Source: Eudorina sp. 2006-703-Eu-15
Lineage: Eukaryota; Chlorophyta; Chlorophyceae; Chlamydomonadales; Volvocaceae
Reading direction: 5' to 3'
Assembly (NCBI GenBank): GCA_003117195.1
Contig: BDSI01000014.1
Location: 248,001-312,000, forward strand
DNA length: 64,000 nucleotides
Made by a program: the position numbers and the translations under genes. The notes below the pieces were generated by a model. The model did not search any database. It was not told where the DNA came from and saw only the letters and a program-made list of their open reading frames with translations. Shown piece by piece: positions 11,267 through 23,186 of the stretch (the stretch's first letter is position 1; each line of letters begins with the position of its first letter).

Positions 11267-14035
11267 GTATTCTGTGCTGAGGGGTAAGGTCCGCGAACGG
11301 GGAGGAGGGGTGACGGCCGCTGTCTGTTGCGCAGCGGCGTTGTGAAGCCCCCCGCCCCCCGTCATGTTCTGAGGGTGTATTTCCGGGGGTGTATTTCCGG
11401 GGGGACGGTCACATGCAGGTGCAGTTTGGTGAGTAGTCATCCTGTCGTCATCCCCAGCACTGAACACCGCATTCACAGCCAGCGGGAGCCCGCGGCCGCA
11501 TCCCGCATATCAACCAGGGCGGCACTCGGGTGTCCGGGACATCCTGGCTGCTGTGATGGGGCGCGTGGCGAAAGAGAAGCCCACCACATGGCATTCATCA
11601 CGGGGGGGGGAGGGTCGGTGTGGAACGCAGGGGACGCCACCGCCGACGCCGAAGCCGCTAGGACAGTTGGACGTCCGCTGGGGAAGCGGTTACCGCCGTC
11701 CCACGGGTCAGTGGCGTAAAAAGGACCCGTGGGGTGGACCCGAGGACGCGCTGGAAGACGGACGACTACCGCACTGCAACATTGAACGAGGGTTACTTGC
11801 ATACTGGGGCTGACATTGAGCGGATGCTGCCCATGCTCGGCGGACACAACCCCTACCCTTGATGGTCGAGTCGTTGGCAAGGCAGGGCAGAGGACAGTGT
11901 GGGACAGAGCACCGGAGGGGACGCTTGGAGTCCTGTCACCGCACCCGAGAGAGGGGTTTCATTATCATTATCTTGCTTTGCTTTGCTGGCTTGGTGCTCG
12001 GTTGCTGCTCGGGTGTATTGACAGGCGCCCCGAACCCAGGAGGGGCCGCGGCTTCCTCACAACGGGGACATCGAGAGGGACGCGCGGAGTGCGGCGCGGG
12101 TGAAGTAATGTTGAGCTCCCACAATGTGCATCGGTTCATATTTGACGGCCCGTACTTTATGTGCCGGGCGAGGAAATCATCGTCCGTCACCCGGGTCGGG
12201 GCTGTTGTGAGAGAACCCCCCAGTATGTACGGATCTATTTCAGGGCGGAGAATGTCATCTTTTTGCGGGTGGAAGTGGAGGCCGCGATACACCGCCTGGT
12301 GCTCTTATTCTGCATGTCCTTGGTGGGGAGGCTTGGTGATGGCCGTCGCCGGTAGGCCACATAAAGCAGCATATGGTGAAGGGTGAAGAGGGAGCGAGGG
12401 ACGGCCCTGAGGGGGGTCAGGGCGATGAAGTGAACCGTAAAAGGAAATGCCTCAAGGCGCGCACGTGTTCTGGTGTCCGCTGGTGTTGGGGTTTCGACTA
12501 ATGCAGGACCAGCGGCCGTGGTACGGCAGGGGGACAGCAGTGTTGCTGAGCAGGCAGAGCGGAAAGACTTGAGGTCCGCAGGTCGAGTGCAGAATGAAGA
12601 GGAAGTTGTCGTACTGTGGAAACTGCTCCGACACAGACGGAAGGGTGAGGCTGGGTAGGACTCGCGACTGGGTCTGGGTGGCGAGCTGGATTGGATGGAC
12701 GGATAAACGAACGGATGCCCTCGCCAGCGGGTTCTTGGGGGGTTCGATGTACCGTACATCAGCGTCTGTGGGGTTGCTGCCTCGTGTCAGTCGTACAACC
12801 TGAGAGCCAGGGCCGGATGGGGGCAACAGGAGGGGCTGCAGCACTGCTTGGGACCTCCTGGTGGAAGGGGTTACCTAACCTATGTCCTCTCAAATGATGT
12901 TTGGTGTGGCTGTTGGGTTGTGTCGTTTGATGTTTCGGTGTGGCATGAGTGGTGTTCGTTTTTGGGATGGTGAAGTTGAGCGGCCTCAGTGAAAGGTTGG
13001 ACACGGCACGCGGCAAGAGGTGGCCGTGCAGGGCCTGCCTCAGTCAGGGGTGGGCCTCTCAAGCGAGGAAACAGGAAAGAGTTGTAGGTTTAGGTTTTGT
13101 AAGTTGGTTATAAGAACGAAGGAAGAGTTGTATGTGTACGACTAATGATGCTCGTGTGTTGCTTGTGCGAGTCACACAAGACCCAACCATCACCAAATCG
13201 CCATCGGGCCAGCTGTGTACGGGAATGGCCCGTTCCCCTGGGCTCACTGTCATTTTGGGGAATTCCTACGTCTTGGCACGTTACTTCTCTGTTTCACACG
13301 ACGGCCCATAGACACCTGCATACACGCCAAAGAGCACCGTAAGCAGAAGTTTATAAAACCAGTGCCAGTCCTTGTCCGTATACTCGAGATCGGACATCTC
13401 CCAGGAAAACAGGGGGACCCCAAGACTCAACCGACTAGGAGACGTTTGGACCTTGTGGGAGCCGCTTCCGGGGTCGTAGTCCACCCCGGCGCGTTCTGTG
13501 CTGTGCGCCTACAAGCGGTACGTTACCCTGTGAGTAGAATTACAGTGTGCACGACCGTGGGGTTTGGAACTGCCCGTTCCTGCGCTCCGTCTGACTTGAA
13601 ACAACATCCACACAGCCAAACCAAAACTGTGGATCGGTCTCTCACCTACAAACCAGCCGAACGGGAACTCCCCCTCGCACTCCATGTCGAATTAACAGCT
13701 AACCACCAACGGACGAACTACCAAGGATGCCACCGATCAACAATCCACTTCGCCAGAGCAGCCCCACATCATCGCGGACACCGCAACCGACGTCCAGCAA
13801 AGGAAATCCTCCTGAATCAAACCAACCTCGCGCACAACAAGCCCGAACTGCTTTCCAAAGCATGTGGATCCGCCATATGCACCGTACTGTACCGTACAGC
13901 TCGCATTCACATCCTGTGGAGACGAGCCGCGACGAGATTGGCCCGCGAAAAAAATTCGGAGATGCGGCGCGCAACGCTTGAGACGGACTAATCTCTCAAA
14001 AAACGCCTTGGGACATGGTGGACAAAATCACTACA

Positions 14036-14040
14036 TTACA
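14036..14040 (-). promoter_or_regulatory. Possible TGTAA poly(A) signal of the pTAC16-like gene
   Basis: TTACA on the + strand, about 780 nt downstream of the minus-strand stop at 14822. I saw no nearer copy on that strand, so a long 3' UTR is implied. Confidence 0.35.
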
Positions 14041-14821
14041 CGGGTTAAAAACCCATCGTCGCCGGCCCTGCTGACTGCGTGTGGTGTGGTGTGGTGTGGT
14101 GACAGCGCAGCGCAGCGCGGCCCTACTGCAGCTACCGACGACGACGCAGCCTGCAGTGATGCCCCTGCACCCATGCCCGCCACCCAGGGTGCTACCCCTC
14201 TGGACATGCCTCTCGCCAGCGGTGCCGTGCGCGACCTCTCTTCCCTCACTCACACCCGCAACCACACACCCAGCAGGCACCCCCCGAGTATCTGCTCCTG
14301 CATCCTTCCTACGCACCCAGCGGCAGCGGCCACCTGTCGTCAAAAGCTTCAGATGGGCCAGCGGCGCTGGTGGGCAGGGCAGGGGCTGATGCAGTGGCGC
14401 AAGGCAGGTGCAACCGCCTCCGCCTGCCGTGAGATAGCAAGCTCCGGAACCCCGGCGCAGCGGCGGTACGCCGCTGCCCTGCAAGCAACCCAGCCGCTAA
14501 ATAAGCTCATCATCTGCGTCTGAATCTGCGTCTGAACCAGTCATATCTGTCGGCGCCCGTCCATGGCTGGGATGGGTGCTGAGACACGCCTGTGTCCGTC
14601 TGCCCGTCGCTGCCGAGCCGGAGGTCGTTCGCGGCCACGGTGCGCCGCGGCGGCCCCACCGCGAGAGGTTCTAGCCGCCGCCGGCTGATGCCACTGCGTG
14701 CAGCCGAGCTGCCCACCCTTCCGCCACCAAAAGCTGCCTTGCCTTGCCTGTGCTGTCCGGACCCCGCTCTGCCAGCTCCGCTGTGCGTCCCCTGGCTCGG
14801 CTACCCAGCGGCAGCTGTGCT

Positions 14822-17800
14822 CTACTTGCGGCGCTGCTGGGCGGCCTTCTCGGCCTCGCGGGCGGCCTTCTCGGCGGCCAGGCGAGCGCCGCGGGTGCCC
14901 GGGACGTAGGCGGGGGCAGACTCCGCGGGCGCAGAGCGGCTGCGCCGGGGCGTCGAAAGGCGCGAGCCGCGGAGGGCGGGAACGGCGGACGTTCAGGCAA
15001 CGAGCGGACGAAGTATCAAGCAGCCGAGCAGGGTCGAGTGCAAAGGGTGGTTGGTGCCTGGGGACACGAGGTCTTGAGGCTCTTGGTGTCCTAGGAAGTG
15101 ACCTGGCGAGGTATAGGATCTGCCAGACCTCCACCTCGAGCCGTCGGGCAAGGAAGTGGGCAACTCAGGGACAGGCAGGCGATGGTGTGTACGTGTATGT
15201 GATTTGACACGAGATGTGATTTCAATCAGTATATGGTATTCCTATTTGTATTAATTATATGCGGACATGTAATGTGTGCTTCGAGAAAAGAGACCCCATG
15301 CGGACACGTACTGTGTGTTCAGATAAGAGACCCGCCCGACATGTACTGTGTGTGAATGTATGACAAGCTCATTTGGTCATTTCAACCCCGCCCCACCCCA
15401 CCCCATGCTACTCACCGGCTCGAGGAGCTGCTGCGCGAGCTGACGTTGCTGGTGCCGCTGCTGCGGCTGCTGGAGGCCGGCGGCGCGGAGCTGCTGCGCC
15501 CGGCGCTGGTGCGGGAGGTACCCGTGGGGGCGGCGGGGGCGGACCGCGAGCTGACGCTGCTGGTGCCGCGGGCCGGGGGCGCGGGGGCCGCCTTCTTGGG
15601 CTCCGGCTCGGGCCGCGACCGGACGGGAGCGCTGGCGCGCTTCGGCGGCTCGGGCGCCGGCTCCGGAACCCTGGTGTGCGAGGCGAGGACCGAGGGACCA
15701 CGGAAACCATCACGGAGCGCGGAAACCATTACGGAACATAGATACGGTACTGTCGTGTGGGCGGCGGGGCCAGCCGTGGAGAGGCAGGGCCGGGCAAAGA
15801 GCACGGCAGGGCAGGCATGCAGTCAGGGGCAAAGGCACATCCTTGGCTGGCCTGCCTAAACCCGAAACCCTTAAACCCCTGTATATTCAGTAGACTATTT
15901 CCCTGCAGACTATAAACGCCCTTCACGGTGACTGCTGACCTGCGAGATGACACGGACCGCTTTGGCGGCTCGGGCGGCGGCGGCGCGGCGCGGCCCCGGA
16001 CGGCGGTGCCGCTGGCGCGCTTCGGCTCCGGAGCCGGGGGCGGCGGCGGCGGCGCGCGGCTGCCGCGCACCGGGGCACGCTTGGGCGCGGGCGCCTCGTC
16101 CTCCTCGACCGGCTTCTTCACCGCAACCCGGGCGGTGCCGAAGCCGAAGAAGCCGCCGGCCGGCTTCTTGGGCGCCTCCTCCTCCTCCTCCTTGGGCTCC
16201 TCCTTCTTGACCGCGACCTGGCCGGCATGAGCGGGTTGGCCCTTAGAGCAAAACCGTTATCCATGGAGTAGAGATTAAAGAGAAACACAGCCCAGACGCA
16301 TCCAGCCCGGGTAGGGATGGGCGGCGGTCGAGATGCGGTCAGGACAGGCGCGCTTGAATTTGAATTTCGACGGCACACGCGCTTCAGTACGGCGTTGACT
16401 GAAGCACAGCCTGAGCTGGCGTTGACCATTCCCCATCCTAATGCCAGGGGATGGGGGCTAGGGTCCGGAAGGGATCCGGACGGGGTCTGCCAGACCCATA
16501 TCCGAACGAGAACCCCGATTCGATTGTCGGTTACTCACGGCGAACAAGTTGGTTGCATCATCGCCTCTTCATCTACGACAGAAAGTACAACGGGCGTCCT
16601 TGCGGTTACGGTTACAAACCCAGTCGCGGCCGGCCCGTCCTGGGGAGGCCAAGACAGCACCGGCGAGTCCCTCAGGCCACAGCCGCCCGTCCCCCCCAAC
16701 CTGTACCGCACTGCCGTACCGTACCTTCGCGGTGCCGAAGCCGAAGAAGCCGGTGCCGACCTTCTTGGGCGCCTCCTCCTCCTCCTCCTTGGGCTCCTCC
16801 TTAGGGGCCTCCTTCACCGCAACCTGGACCGGTGTACGACCAACGAAAGAACCACGTGACGGCGTGTACGGCAGTAGTGCACCAAGACCGGTGGTGGTGA
16901 CCTATCCACATTCCGCACCCATGTTCAAACCGCCGCTCACGCCGTCTCCCACCCCGTCCCGGACCGCAACTCCTTCCCCGTTTTCCCGCCCGCCCGCCCG
17001 CACGTCCTTTCTCCGGAGCCTACCTTCGCGGTGCCGAAGCCGAAGAAGCCGGTGCCGACCTTCTTGGGCGCCTCCTCCTCCTCCTCCTTGGGCTCCTCCT
17101 TAGGGGCCTCCTTCTTGGCGGCGACCTGCAGCGCCATCACCACGGGGTGATTTAGCCGAGATGGACAGGATCCAGGCTTTCACAACGCGGGACGGAACAC
17201 ATTCGGGATATCATAGGTATCTCAACGATCACGTGCGTGTTGTTTTGCATTGTGGATGGCGCGTCCAGGCCCTGCCTGACCTTGACGAGACACACACACA
17301 CACACATCCGTATCCGGGCTGTGTGAGAATTCCTCCACATCTCCAGCCCTACCGTATCGCCCGGGTGCACGACCCCACCACCCGACAGAAACCCGCGCAG
17401 CGCAGCGCCCACTCATGTGTGTCCGGGCTTTCTTCGCTTCAATCCACCCACCCACTCCCTAAGTGTTTTGGCGATCAGGCGAAGAGCACATAAAGACATA
17501 ATGAACCCCCGGGCGAACCAAAGGGTGAACCCCCCGGTGAACCCCCGGGTGAACCAAAGGGTGAACCCCCCGGTGAACCCCCGGGTGAACCAAAGGGTGG
17601 ACCCCCGGGAGAGGTCCCCTAAAGCCCAGAGCCGTCCGTGCAATCCTCAGCAGCTCCGTCAGCACCCCACACCAAGCGCTCGCCTTGCCGGTGCCAAAGC
17701 CAAAGAAGCCGCTCCCCGCCGCCTTCTTAGGCGCCTCCTCCACCACCACAATTTCCTCCTCGACCACCACACCCCGCCGGGCGGAAGCGCGGCGGGCGCT

Positions 17801-19006
17801 GAGCGTCCCCACCGCCGGCTTCTCCTCCTCCGCCGGCTTCTCCTCCTCGGCCGGCTTCTTGGAGGCGACGAAGCTGAAGAAGCCGCTGCCCACCGCCTTC
17901 TTGGGCGCCTCCTCCTTGGGCACTGCCTTGGGGGCCTCCGGTTCCGGAGCGGCCTGGGGAATGTGGAGATAGAGCCCATACGTGTGTTTGTTGGGGACGC
18001 CCAGCCGACCCAGGGACGCCCAGTTGCAACTCCATGTGAATCCAGACGTGGTAAGAGCAGGATGCATATTGATTGTGTATGTTCGTAAGCAGGCAGAGCA
18101 GGCGTGCACGACACATACGGTACATCAGTGTGTTTAGATAAGAGACCCGCCCGACCCAAACCATCAGTGTGTGTTTATCGAAAAGGAACCCGCACATTAG
18201 TGTTGTACTAAATACTTCACTGTGCAGTGCGGCACACACAGGAGGGAGATACCGTAGTAGTGGTCGTTTCAAGGTGGACCCGAGTCCCGACGGGGGAGAT
18301 GCGGAGCGGCGCGCTTACCGGCTCCTCGGCCGCTTGGCTGGCCGTGGCCTTGCGCAGGACGCTCATGGTGCCGAGGCCGAACAGCCCCAGGACGGGGGCG
18401 GCAGACTTGGCGGCCTCCTCCGCGGCCGCGGCGGCGGCCTCCGCGGCCGCACCCTCGGCGGCGGCGATAATCTGTGATGCGGTGCGCGGCATGATCATGA
18501 TGTGAACCCCACCATCGGGCAGGCAGGACACCATCGGGAAGGACACCATCGGGCGTGCGTGTCGTGCCGCTTGCCGCCGCCACCGTCGCGTGCTGCGCGG
18601 CCCCGAGGGGCGGCCATTTGGGTGCACGCCCGTACCAGGGCCCCGACTGCCGGATCCTCAAGTGACCTCCCCCCCCCATGACGTAACACCACCATGACGT
18701 ACACACACACGCGCCCTGGGTGCTGCAAGGACTTGAGGAGGTTGAACAGTGGACTGCGAGAAGCAGACCGCCCGGGATGGGCTTCCGCCCAATCCCTTGA
18801 GGGGCCACAGCTGTCACCGATCCTCAGGGATCGGGCGCGTGCCCCTGGTTGAGAGCGAGGGGACAGAGGCCCCTTACGCCCCTCTCCCCCGAATCCGGGT
18901 GAGAGTGCTTCGACGGTCTCCCGTATGGGGCGGGTTAGTGCCCCCGGCCAGTGTCGGCCCGGCAGATATGTAACGATACACACACACACATAAACCCACA
19001 CATTTC

Positions 19007-19049
<43 letters not shown>

Positions 19050-22000
19050 CGCCGACGGCGTCCGCCGCCGACAGCTGCTCCTCGCCGGAGGCGGCCACCT
19101 GCGCGTGGCGGTCAGGCGGGTATTGGACATGGAAGACAGGCAGGTGAGCAGGGCGTGGTGGTATTAAAAATGAACCCAGGACAGGGTTGTTTCATGGTGA
19201 TGGCCGCAAACCATGTGATGGGGCAACGAGGTCGCGTCCTGAACGCGCACAGGGCCGCCCGTGGGGCCCAGCCGACCATAACCCCTCTTGAGCCGCCCCG
19301 ACTAGCAGTTGCTTCGGTCGTTGGATAGTCGTGCAACCGCCAGGGCCGCCCTCGAGAGAGCCTCTAAGCCTGCGCTGCCACCTCCGGAACCCGCCTCCAC
19401 GCCCGACTGAGGGGGGCCCCCAAGACTGAGGGGGCCCCCAAGACACGTGCCCTACCTCGAACACCAGGCCGTTGGTGGGGCCCGCGGCCTTCAGCACCTC
19501 CAGCACCACCGAAGAGATCTGCGGTCCGCACAGAGCATCCGCGTCCTCAGTTCCGTGTCCACATCTCGAGAGCAAGGGGGAATGACGCGTGGTGATGACT
19601 GGATGATACTGGGGTGATGAGGACTGGGTGATGAGGCTGGGTGATATGCCATCATGCAGAGCTTGAGTTCGGGTAGCCACCCCTTGTCGAGCGGTTCTAC
19701 ATCTTAGTCGACCCCATATCTTGAACCTCAGGTTCCCCATCCCTGCCGTTCCCCCGTCGTACCTGCGCCTTGGAGGTCACCTCCGCGGTCGGGATAGTGC
19801 CCAGCGTGCCGATCTGCAGGTAGGAGCCCGGCTCGGCGCCGTCTTCCGTACGGTCAGAGCCGTACCCTCGTACAATCACGTACGGCTTGCCGCTGTCCGC
19901 GACCTGTATGGAACGTTGGGACCGGGTACGCCAGGGTTGGGACCGGGTATTGATAAGCTGCCCGTCGGTACGGTCGTACGGCACAACTGCATGCCACGAG
20001 GGTTACGGTGTACACGTGCCCCAAAGATGCGAAAGCCGACGCCGAAAGCCGGGCCACGGGAGGGCGGTGCCGAACCCAACGCAGCCGGATGGCGAAAGCT
20101 GCACCGCCCCAGGGGCCGTCAAGGGCTGTAGGTCTGTGCAGTTTCACGGTTCCGTTGCGCTGCAGCCGGGTATTGGGTTCGCGATTCGGGGTTGGTGCAG
20201 CCGACTCGGGGGTTCCTCCCTTGCGCGCCCTGCCACTTTCCCCCTCTCATTACGATGGACGGCGCATCAGACCACACCCAACCCCTTCGCTGCAAGGAGC
20301 GACCTTGCCCCCACCATCCCCGGTTCGAGGGCCGGCGCCCCGCCGTATCTCCGCTGTCAAGATCCTCTCCCACTCCATCCCCTTGCAGCCTTCATCGCGA
20401 CGTCGGCCCGCATTTCCTGTCACAGAGCACATCATCTCCCGCCGTCATCCCACAACCCACCCCTCCTCCAGGTCCTCTTTCGGGCCCCACCTGGCCCCGG
20501 TTCCCAACCCACCGCCCTCTCGGCAACCAGGGCCCGCCAACCCTACTTGCTCTCCCATTAATTCTCCTTCAACATGTGCATGTGATATCTTCGTCAGGGT
20601 TGGACCTGGAATGTGTCTTTCCTGTGACCCCCATCAGCCCGTCGTCCTCCTCCTCCATTGGCGGTCCGGTTCCCCCTCGCCCTTTCCCGCCCCTCCCCCG
20701 CAAAACACACACCGAACCCCTCCCTTCCGCTCCCTCTGGCAGCAGCGCAGCCTCATTACGCCCACCAATGTCCTACACCCTTCCCTCCCTGCCCTCCTCT
20801 GGAGGGCCCACCTCACCCTCCCCCGCCATGCCCTATAAGGGTCACCTACACTTGCCCTTCCCTCAACTGAAATGCCCACCTACCCCTCCCCTCCCCTGGA
20901 GGGCCCACCTAACCCTTCCCTGGAGGGCCCACCTGCTGCTCCAGTTTGCCCAGCTTGTCCAGCGGCTTGGCCGGGGCCGGGGCGGTGCTCTTGGAGCCGC
21001 CGCCGAAGAAGCCGCCGAAGAAGCTGCTGCCAGTCGGCGCTGCCGCCCCCGGCTGCGTGGACACCAGGACGATCTGGCTGGCCGAGGTGGCCTCCGCCAG
21101 AGCAAGAGCGAACTGGACCTCCTGCGGGGCGCGCGTGGGGATATAGGAAATTGGTAGACATATTGGTAGACCCCCGCGCGTGGGGGTGGTTGTGTGTTCG
21201 GTCGGTGTGTGTTCGGCTCGGCGGGGGACCCCGCCCTATAGCCAGCCTGTGAGCCAGCCCGTGGTATGTACATGTGTCGGCAGAGGGGCGGGCAGACAAA
21301 GCCAAGCGGTTGCTGCATCTCCTCCTCCGCCGCCGCCTCCTCTTCCTCCTCCCGCCGACGGGGGGCCGCACCTTTGCACCCGTCTTGCCTTTGCCCTCCA
21401 CATCGCCGTCCACCACGATGACCTTGGAGCGCCTGGGGGCCACCCGCGGGATTCCCGAGGGAGGAGATCGGCGGACATCGGGGGGGGCGGAGGGGAGGGG
21501 CCGTTCGCCCGTTGCGACATCGGCGGGTAGCGGCTTGGTGCTCTCTTTTGCGGTGGCAGCGGCTGAGGCCTGAGGCCCTGAGCCGGTGGTGGTCCAGTCC
21601 AAAACCCAAGCAACCAGCAGACCCGAGGTCCCGCTGCCCGACAAACCCCATCCGCCTCAATCCGCAGTGGCGACCCCGGGTCACCTCCCTGGCGCTCTGC
21701 GTGGCTCAGGCCCGCTCGAGCCGCTCGACTTGACGTCGGCCAGACCCACATCCAGGCTCCAACGCCAGGAGCGGCACTCCGGCAATCCCCCGAATTCCGG
21801 CGGTGCTGATCGCTTTGCTGCTCCTCCCCCGCATGCCGGGTCCCCCCGCTCCGTTTCGCTAAGGTGCTTCGCCTCCTGCTCCTCTCCCCCACCCCGGGTG
21901 TGTGTATGCATCCCCCTACAGTGCCGTAAAATATAGTCGTGTAGCCGCACTTTGGCAGTGCCTTGACGGCTGCGTCATCGCTCTCGAGCGCGTCGATGGC

Positions 22001-23186
22001 CACCAGTTTGAGGTTGGCGGCGGAGGCCCGGTCAATCAGCTCGTAGCGTTTGAAGAAGGCGAAGGCGGCGGTCGCGGCCTCAAGATCGGGCACACCTGGG
22101 GGGTTGGAGGGGGAAAAAGATCGGGGTAGGCGACGGAGGGCAAAGAGAGAAACGGCGGGCGCCCACGCAGCAGCGGATTCCGATAGGCGGTGAAAAATCT
22201 AAACCGGGCACGCTGCTGCAAGGTTGGCGTGTCGTGCATGCTGGCAGGGGCGTGTGTTGACCAAGCTGGCGGGGCGTGCACCACCCGTGGCATGGTGGTG
22301 CTGCAATCGTGTACTTTGGGCGAGATCCAGGTGGCGCCGATTCTCGGGCTCCCGGCAGCGAATGCAATCCACTCCGAGGCCGCTGCACGGCACGGTGAGA
22401 CCCGAGCCAAAGGGGCCGCCATGGTTGGCCCAACTGCTTGACGCGGACCTCCATTCAATTCACTCCCAGTTGTAATGCACGCCTGAGTCGGATCATGCCC
22501 ACCAGTGCTGTGCGCACTGGGGAGCTGGGTTGCTGTGTGCCAGCCTCGTCCCCATCACACGCCTTCATGCGAAAGGCGCCCTCCCACGCCCCAACCAGTC
22601 GACCTCGCTCCGCTCCACTCGGCCCTCACCGGCAGTGACCTTGAAGCCAGCAAGCAGCAGGTCCCGGATGATACGGATAGCAATCTGGCCCTGCCCGCCT
22701 GCGAGACGAACACCGGGGGGAAGGAACGTGGTGCAGGTCTGGAATCGGAAGTTGGGATTCCCCCGACAACCGAGTTATGCACCCACGGCCTGTCCACCGG
22801 TGGCAAAATGCAATGATTGTAAAATAGAAGTCGTACGAGACAGATTTGCAGAGGTGCAACCGCAGAAAGCGTGTCGCTAACCGCGACACGGGCGACCAAG
22901 CAGGCCAATTGCGCGACCAACCTGTCACGAAAACGCTCGATCCCTTGTACGCTGCCTGCGCGACCGCCTTGCGCAACGCAATAGTGCCAACCGAGAGGGG
23001 AGATGTTCCCGCTGCTGGAACCTGAGCTTCGGCTTGCACGCGGACAGATGGCCTCCTGCTGCCGGCGACCAACCTCGCCGGGCCGCGTGGCACTGCTCCG
23101 CGACGAACCGAGATAGCCATGGCTTTGGCCTGGCCGCTGCGACGCTGCGCAGCAGCGCGCACCTGGCGCTGTGCAAGGAGCTGCAT
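14822..23186 (-). CDS. PTAC16: pTAC16-like plastid Rossmann (NAD(P)-binding) protein with GFFGFGT repeats
   Basis: Fifteen exons join with consistent phases into 752 residues: 23186-22922, 22698-22630, 22095-21951, 21432-21372, 21121-20933, 19903-19763, 19518-19456, 19098-19048, 18471-18319, 17953-17684, 17125-17024, 16823-16725, 16217-15940, 15670-15416, 14939-14822. Residues 1-50 are Arg/Ala/Gln-rich (transit peptide). SVFVTGGQGQIA (about 84-95) is the dinucleotide-binding turn of an atypical SDR fold, followed by GFKVTAGVPDLEAA, KVIVVDGDVEG and YVIVRGYGSDR; the fold ends near residue 330. This order matches Arabidopsis pTAC16, a thylakoid/plastid-chromosome-associated protein whose enzymatic activity, as far as I know, is not established. 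The tail differs: acidic Lys/Glu stretches separate repeats (LFGLGT, GFFSFV, GFFGFGT x4), then Pro/Arg/Ser-rich sequence and an Ala/Glu/Lys/Arg-rich helix ending QQRRK. Exon 10 ends in a GC donor. A Tic62-type SDR is the alternative, but no Tic62 FNR-binding repeat is visible. Confidence 0.85.
16722..17114 (-). repeat. Perfect 94-bp exon duplication in the pTAC16-like gene
   Basis: 16722-16815 and 17021-17114 are identical by eye over 94 nt. They cover almost all of exons 12 and 11, including the first donor bases, and encode KEEPKEEEEEAPKKVGTGFF plus GFGTAK. The flanking introns are not alike. Confidence 0.85.
17502..17610. repeat. 36-bp minisatellite, about 3 copies
   Basis: Alternating GAACCCCCGGGT and GAACCAAAGGGT blocks in pTAC16 intron 10, directly downstream of the GC donor exon. 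Confidence 0.85.
18273..18291 (+). repeat. Short dispersed repeat (GGTGGACCCGAGTCCCGAC)
   Basis: Exact 19-mer also found at 41942-41960, 42879-42897 and 62812-62830. Located in pTAC16 intron 9. Confidence 0.85.
18710..18990 (+). repeat. Retroelement-like 3' tail ending in ATATGTAACG and (AC)n
   Basis: About 280 bp similar by eye to 48470-48780: shared GTGCTGCAAGGA, ACGCCCCTCTCCC, GAGAGTGCTTCG and CAGATATGTAAC, each followed by (AC)n. A fixed 3' end with a simple-repeat tail is typical of LINE or SINE insertions. Confidence 0.6.
19010..19047. repeat. (AC)n microsatellite abutting a splice donor
   Basis: On the minus strand the intron after pTAC16 exon 8 begins GTGTGTGTGT; the microsatellite starts at the exon boundary (19048/19047). 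Confidence 0.9.
20734..20780 (+). repeat. Intronic element copy 3
   Basis: Diverged copy (CTCTGGCAGCAGCGCAG then CCACCAATGTCCTACACCC) in pTAC16 intron 5, antisense to the gene. Confidence 0.6.
21137..21174 (-). repeat. Intronic element copy 4 (3' half only)
   Basis: TCTACCAATTTCCTATATCC on the minus strand, preceded by a second TCTACCAATATG, ending about 15 nt before the acceptor at 21122. Sense to the pTAC16-like gene; the GCAGCAGCGCAG half is missing. Confidence 0.7.

Larger units (their letters stand above)
10859..14821. other. Convergent intergenic region between BCAT and the pTAC16 gene
   Basis: About 4 kb with no gene I can support. It holds a (GT)n-(GA)n tract at 11189-11264, a short (GTGTG)n run near 14081-14100 and a less GC-rich stretch at roughly 12900-14050. 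The longer open frames (for example 13215-13991 on + and 12235-12759 on -) carry no recognised motif. A TGTAA on + at 13098-13102 is far from the BCAT stop and may be unrelated. Confidence 0.5.

Noticed and set aside
11936..12292. 118-codon minus-strand frame with natural-looking composition (HPQKDDILRPEIDPYILGG)
   Set aside because: No recognisable family and no supporting neighbouring exons; left as unexplained.
13215..13991. 258-codon plus-strand open frame in the BCAT/pTAC16 intergenic region
   Set aside because: No conserved motif, mixed composition, no coherent splice partners.
20008..21157. Two long plus-strand open frames (276 and 321 codons) inside the pTAC16-like gene
   Set aside because: They overlap introns and exon 5 of a well-supported minus-strand gene, are Pro/Ser/Arg-rich and contain an intronic repeat copy.
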